Below are positions 59,101-64,000 of a stretch of 64,000 bases of DNA, piece by piece. The notes beneath the pieces are model-generated. The model was given only the letters and a program-made list of their open reading frames with translations, was not told where the DNA came from and made no database searches. The DNA comes from Escallonia rubra. Its lineage: Eukaryota; Streptophyta; Magnoliopsida; Escalloniales; Escalloniaceae. The stretch spans positions 1-64,000 of the forward strand of contig JAVXUO010001129.1 of NCBI GenBank assembly GCA_033065855.1, written 5' to 3'. A program made the position numbers and the translations under genes. Each line of letters opens with the position of its first letter. Position 1 is the stretch's first letter.

Positions 59101-59699
59101 ACTCTGAGCCGTAATTAGACAATATTTTAAATTAATCGCATCGGATATGTACATTTTGAACAATTTTGTGTTATTTGAACATTGACTATTTGTTTGATAA
59201 TTTTAAGTTGTTAATTGTGCATTTGATAATTGTGATTATTGATCGATGATTTTAGGTTGTTAATTGATGATTTTAGATTGTTAATCGTGCGTTTGAGATA
59301 TTGAGATTGTTGACGGAGGATGAGACCCAATTGGTTTGAGTTTTTTATTACAAGTTTGGGCATTAAAATTTTAATTTTTTTTTTACAAAATCACTTTTAG
59401 CGACGGATTAATTCCGTCGCTAAAATTTTTATCCCGTCGCTAATTTCCTTAAAACAGAAAATAAATTAAAATAGAATTAGCGACGGATATTCCGTCGCTA
59501 ATTTAGAAATAAATCCGTCGCCAAACGTTCTATATTAGATGACGTATTTTATAATTTCGTCGCAAAACTTTTAGTAATGACCTTTTATACGAGGGACTTT
59601 TAGCGACAGGGATTCTGTCGCTAAAAGTTTTAGCGACGGAATTTAGGCTTTTAGCGACGGATTTTCCCGTCGCTAAAAGCCTTATTCCTTGTAGTGTTA

Positions 59700-61214
59700 C
59701 ATATTGGGTAATTTTAATATCCATTAAGATCCTAAGATGAGATAAACCTGCAAGTTAACTACCGGTACTTGGGTCAGAGAGTACTAATTAGTACTCATAT
59801 GATGTTGGACTTTTTTTGTGGGTAATAAGAGAATTGCATTGATAGATAAAAAGGTACCATAGTTCGAGAAAGTAAAAGGAGATCGGCCTTAGGGCCATAC
59901 AACAAAAGCTAAACAACATAAAGGAAATACAAAAGCGGTATCCACCATAAGTATCTATGATGTTGGACTTGATTACATCAATGTTTTATATCTGTTCCTG
60001 TCCATGCACTCTCCTCCAACAATAGCAATAGACTGTAGATCAGTTTTAGTATACTCTCCTCAAACAATAAAGCATAGATTAGTTTCGATACAATTTCAGT
60101 GTGAGCTGAAGATAAATTAGTTACAACCAACGGTGTAACTAAGACATGACTTGAATCAATTTTCATCGTGATTATTTCAAGAAATCCAGCTTACCCACTA
60201 GGATTTTCTTCTCATATTGTTGCTGAATGTTTACTTTTTTTGTCCGTTAATTGAGGCATCGACCATGAAATAGTTAATTAAGCCAAAGGGGGTACGGTCC
60301 TAATTTTATGAAACATCTTACTGGAGTATGCACTTGGAATACGTCCTCTTCTATAGTAAGAGTGTCTTCAAAAAGTAGAGCTAAAGATTCTAATCTAAAG
60401 AGTACGTCTCTACGTTACAAAAAAATTTATTCGACACTAGATTTTAAAACACATGGATCGCAAAGTTGAAAACAAAGCTGAAAGCATGCATTAACTCAAG
60501 ATAAAGGTGAAACTAGAGGCTCACCGGAGTCCGGACAATACAAGGTGCTCAAGTGGTCAAATATACCTTTTCTCCTTGTGGATATGGGTAAATCGTATTA
60601 TCAAGATCAATAAAGTCATTGCTACGATCTCTTCACGTGTGAAGTATCTACTTTTGCACCACCATTGGCCACATATAGCCACTTCTTTTCTCAACCATAT
60701 CAGCCCGAAAACCATATCTTTTTATTGATCACTATCACAACTCATGCAACCCAGGATATATTCTAAACCAAAAGGGTGTTCAGCAGATAAATGATCTTGG
60801 TGCAATTTCAATTCACTTTGTCGTTTGAAATGTTTAAATGATACTTTATAAGTGATGTGTACAGTGTGACATTCAAACATTATCTATGAACTAGCGAAGG
60901 TACATTCACTAATAAATGTCGTGTATCAATTTCTAAAAGGTAGATCTCTCTTATCATCAACGCATTCAAGTACAAAAAAAAAAAGGTGTACAAAGTGCAA
61001 ATGGTACAGGTACTTTCCACAACAAGAACCAGAAGAAACATGTTATCTTGTCATCAAAGAAATTCAAATAGTGAATATGCTACCGTCACTTCTTATCTCA
61101 TCATTGATACTCCTCGTGCAAACTATAATTCTTAATTGAAACAGAGATGAGATGTTAGTCATTAAGATGCATTACACCATCCGTTACTACAGATACTATT
61201 TCATTTTGTAGTTA
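59700..61214. other. Gene-free intergenic DNA
   Basis: It is AT-rich, without recognised genes or complete elements. Short ORFs here lack motifs and splice context. Confidence 0.4.
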
Positions 61215-63850
61215 ACGCTAATACGGGTCGCATAACGTGTGAAGTTGAATAAATTGACATACATGGCACGAGAGTAGGTCCATTTGGCCCTATGATTAAT
61301 AAAAAAAACTTAACAACCCGGTGCAAGTCTTCCTCATCTTTGGTGTTCTAGTGTTTCTAAAATTGACATACATGCATTAAATCTGTTTGGTCTTTTAAGA
61401 AAACCGTCGAGAAAATGCATGTGGAGGGAGGCCTTAAGAAAATTTCTCCGACTTAGGTACGTGATTGTTATAGTCATAACACATATATATTGGTAATTTG
61501 TTCAGTATTGTGACATGATTGGTGATTCTCTGTTAGATTTTTAATGCCGAGCAAAATTACCGCATATATCATCTATTTTGCACTCGTACTGTGCAAGCTT
61601 GTATTTTCAACTTTGAACATTGTCAACATGAAGTAAAGCAACAAAATGATAGCACACTGATAGCGTTTCTTAGGATAAATTAAGAGAGACAGAAAAAGTA
61701 AAAAATACAGATTCTGGTCTGTACCCCCTTTAAGTTCGTGCAGCAGTTTGCGACTCGAGTTGGTAATTAGACCTGCTAAAACATCAAGCCTGAAAGATGA
61801 GCCTCCATTTCCAAACGTATGGGGTACTCATAATCAAAGGAACCAGGGCACCAAAAAAAAAAAAAATCAAAGGAACCAGGTCACCCTTATAACCGCCTAA
61901 AGAAAAACTTCTTGGAAAAAGCCATGATTTGGCCATAGTATCAGCCTACAGGTACTCGATATATACTTGATAACTAGAATACTTTATTTCGTCCCTTCTT
62001 TTGCTCTTTTTCAGGAGGTAGTGAACTAGATATAGAGTTCCCCAAGAGTCATTCCCATTGAGAAAATTTCGTTTGATGGAAGTATATATATTATGGAAAG
62101 GAACTATATATGGTTGGAATGATAGTCCATATTTCATGCCCTTATGCAACTCAAGCTCGTATGATCTGCTAAAATATCAAGCTGGAAAGATAAAACTCTG
62201 TACAAAAAAATTCGGCACTATCTCTGTTACCAAAACCTTTGTGTAATCAATGGAACCAAGTGACTGATATAACGACCAGAGGGAAAAGATCTTGGTAATA
62301 GCAGGCTTTGGAAATAGGTGCTCAAGAAAGATGATAAGTATACAATTACATTTCTCTTCTTTATCTCCACTTCAGGCGATAGTGAACTCCGAATAGACTT
62401 TGCTTGAGAGACAAAAGTCATTTCCTCACGAAAATTAGTTATTACATAAGCATGGTCGGTAGAGCCTGGTAACCCACTTAAAACAAGTTCAAGCTCTGCC
62501 ACCACACCACGAGAAACCTAGGCTAAACAAAAAATCAAGCTAGGAGCATTCAAGGAGTGCTGAGTTTGTTCATGAAGTAAAGATGTTATACATTTGAAAA
62601 TTTGCACCATTGCAAATTTTTTTCAAGTAGGTCTATCCGTGTTACAATAGGAGCTCTAGAGAGCATATATATTCTATATGCAAGGAAAATTTTCTGATGA
62701 TTATGTAAGAGGAAAATAAGGGAACTCCTTGGGAGTTTACTGCTTGAATCTTCTCTGTCCTCTGTCAAGGACAATATCAGCAAATTTTTAGTTTCTGTAT
62801 GCTCCTTAGGAACTAAAAATACTATCTGCTAGTTGGTAGGGAGCAAAACTAGCTTTACATCCCTTACAAGCCAAACTATTGCTTTGTGCCATGAAAATAG
62901 AACAACCCTAATTCTTAGAACCAAAAGTTAGAGAAGATTAACAGATAGTGAACGAACTTTCGGAAGCAAAGAGTAGGGGAAAGAAAAAGAGAAAACTGTA
63001 CCAGAAAGGTTTGGGTATCTTACAATGTGACCATCAGAAAGTTTGTGAATGGAGCCATATTTGTAAAAGTGGTGTAGAGGTTGATCATCCACAGCTGGGA
63101 CCACACTATCACTGTTTTTAATACTGCAGCCACCTGATGAACACTCTAAGGTTGCAGCTGATTGTAGTAGTACATATCATCTGTTCTTGTATAGGTAACA
63201 TAAGGAAAACAAAGTCTTTGTATAATTGTTAGGATTGATCATTAACCATGAATCAACTCGCCTTCAACTTTTTGACTTTAATTTCCTTATAGATTCGTTT
63301 TCCATGTCGAATATATGCCATTTATCAAGTAACTAGATGCTGATGCAACATTATGAGTATTAAGTGATGAGGAAGTTGGTAGAAAATTACTCGTGCATGC
63401 AGTGCATTTGAGTGCTGAATTATAAGAACAATGATCGATGCTTGAACCACAGCCAGTGCAGAGGTAAGCCAAGGAAGCATGGTAGAAAGGCGCACGTATA
63501 CTAGCATTTAACATATATAGTTGGCTTGAGTAAGTTTTCTCTTGCTCGGAGTTGGACTTATATATAGTCCAAGTTTGTAACTCATTTCTTTTGAGTTGTG
63601 GAGGAGAAGGAGACGTGGGTTATTGAGGTATCCGGGAATCGAAGTGATTATATTATAGCCTCAGATGTTCTTTCTCGAGTCTTGTTGGAGAGAGAAAGTG
63701 TTAGAGAGAGGGGAAAAAAGACAGAGAGCTGGCTTAAATTGCAATGACTAGGTTTACACGGCTACCACAATATCTTAAATGGGTTAAAGACTTTATTGTG
63801 AAGTTAAATTCGAATGGTTACGTGATCCATTTATAGTCCTACTTTCTAAG
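61215..63850 (-). pseudogene. Inverted, broken copy of the CCT gene (promoter, exon 1, intron; CCT exon not found)
   Basis: On the minus strand the promoter zone (63850-63560), exon 1 (63514-63024) and most of the intron (63023-61215) align with 49900-52860. The peptide opens MLNASIRAPFYHASLAYLCT then GCGSSIDHCSYNSALKC, parallel to the intact gene. An indel after SYLINGIY shifts the frame. A Gln codon has become TAG near 63150 and a conserved Cys codon reads TAC. Homology ends near 61215 before the CCT exon, which is absent. Without the CCT it cannot encode a COL factor. Confidence 0.8.
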
Positions 63851-64000
63851 ATCGATCTTATCACAACTTCACTCATACACCTCATCTATAAAAAGGGATT
63901 CCTTGTATCAAAGAGAAAGCAAGACAATGCACACATTTCCGATCACATTTGTGGCCTTAGAAGAGATACAGCAAATTTGATCTTACTAGGCATTCAAATC
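63851..64000. other. Window edge, nothing recognised
   Basis: There are no supported features. The sequence is beyond the visible limit of homology with the CCT gene upstream region. Confidence 0.3.

Larger units (their letters stand above)
54279..59696. mobile_element. CACTA element containing a nested CACTA and a B3 fragment
   Basis: The left end CGCTACAAGAAAAC (54279) and right end CCTTGTAGTG (ending 59696) are flanked by TTA at 54276-54278 and 59697-59699, the 3-bp duplication of CACTA elements. Both subterminal zones (54300-54620 and 59395-59695) are dense in TTTTAGCGACGG and CGTCGCTAAAAG. No Tnp2 is present. The pairing of these two ends relies on the 3-bp match and shared family, so it is likely but not certain. 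A repeated phrase GATTGTTGACGGAGGATGRGACCCAATTGG at 58045 and 59305 flanks the B3 fragment. Confidence 0.6.

Overview
This is nuclear DNA of a flowering plant, almost certainly a eudicot. The evidence is GT-AG introns in gene-like blocks, (GA)n/(TA)n/(CA)n microsatellites, and plant-only families: a FAR1-type MULE transposase, plant mobile domain (PMD), CCT domain, REM-type B3 domain, CACTA Tnp2. I cannot name the genus. There are no bacterial or organellar features, CRISPR arrays, rRNA or recognisable tRNAs.

Two host genes look intact. One (18277-27998, +, six exons) encodes a 346-residue STK16-like kinase. The other (50268-53362, +, two exons) encodes a CONSTANS-like CCT protein whose B-box is degenerate. 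A broken, inverted copy of the CCT gene lies at 61215-63850. A third host gene, encoding a small MGCC-type protein, is broken: its first codons are at 13489-13428 and the rest at 505-1, both on the minus strand.

The insertion that splits that third gene is the centrepiece. A hAT-type element (514-13427, 8-bp target duplication GTCGAAGG) landed in its coding sequence. A large Mutator-like element (1250-13192) then landed in the hAT. The MULE has terminal inverted repeats of about 2.8 kb. Each arm carries a CCAAT cluster, a pyrimidine tract, a TATA box, a splice donor and five tandem ~311-bp units. The arms point inward at two convergent genes: a FAR1-type MULE transposase (4682-6874, +) and a spliced PMD plus C48 (Ulp1-like) protease gene (10105-7319, -). 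The layout matches the mudrA/mudrB logic of maize MuDR, with a different second gene, and both genes appear to receive the same promoter and a matching spliced leader from the two arms.

The rest is mostly transposon debris. 13.5-18 kb: repeats, a foldback element and a short MULE with a perfect 9-bp duplication. Kinase intron 4: a hAT remnant and a PIF/Harbinger-type element filled with a (CCACYA)n-like array. 29.3-31.9 kb: another short MULE and a Stowaway MITE. 31.9-35 kb: a LINE fragment split by a solo LTR. 36-37.2 kb: a MULE-type TIR element. 37.6-43.06 kb: a decayed CACTA element with Tnp2 and TnpA-like remains. 43.15-48.3 kb: a possible Helitron with an RPA-like remnant and a hAT MITE. 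54.28-59.7 kb: a CACTA element that holds a second CACTA and a B3-domain gene fragment.
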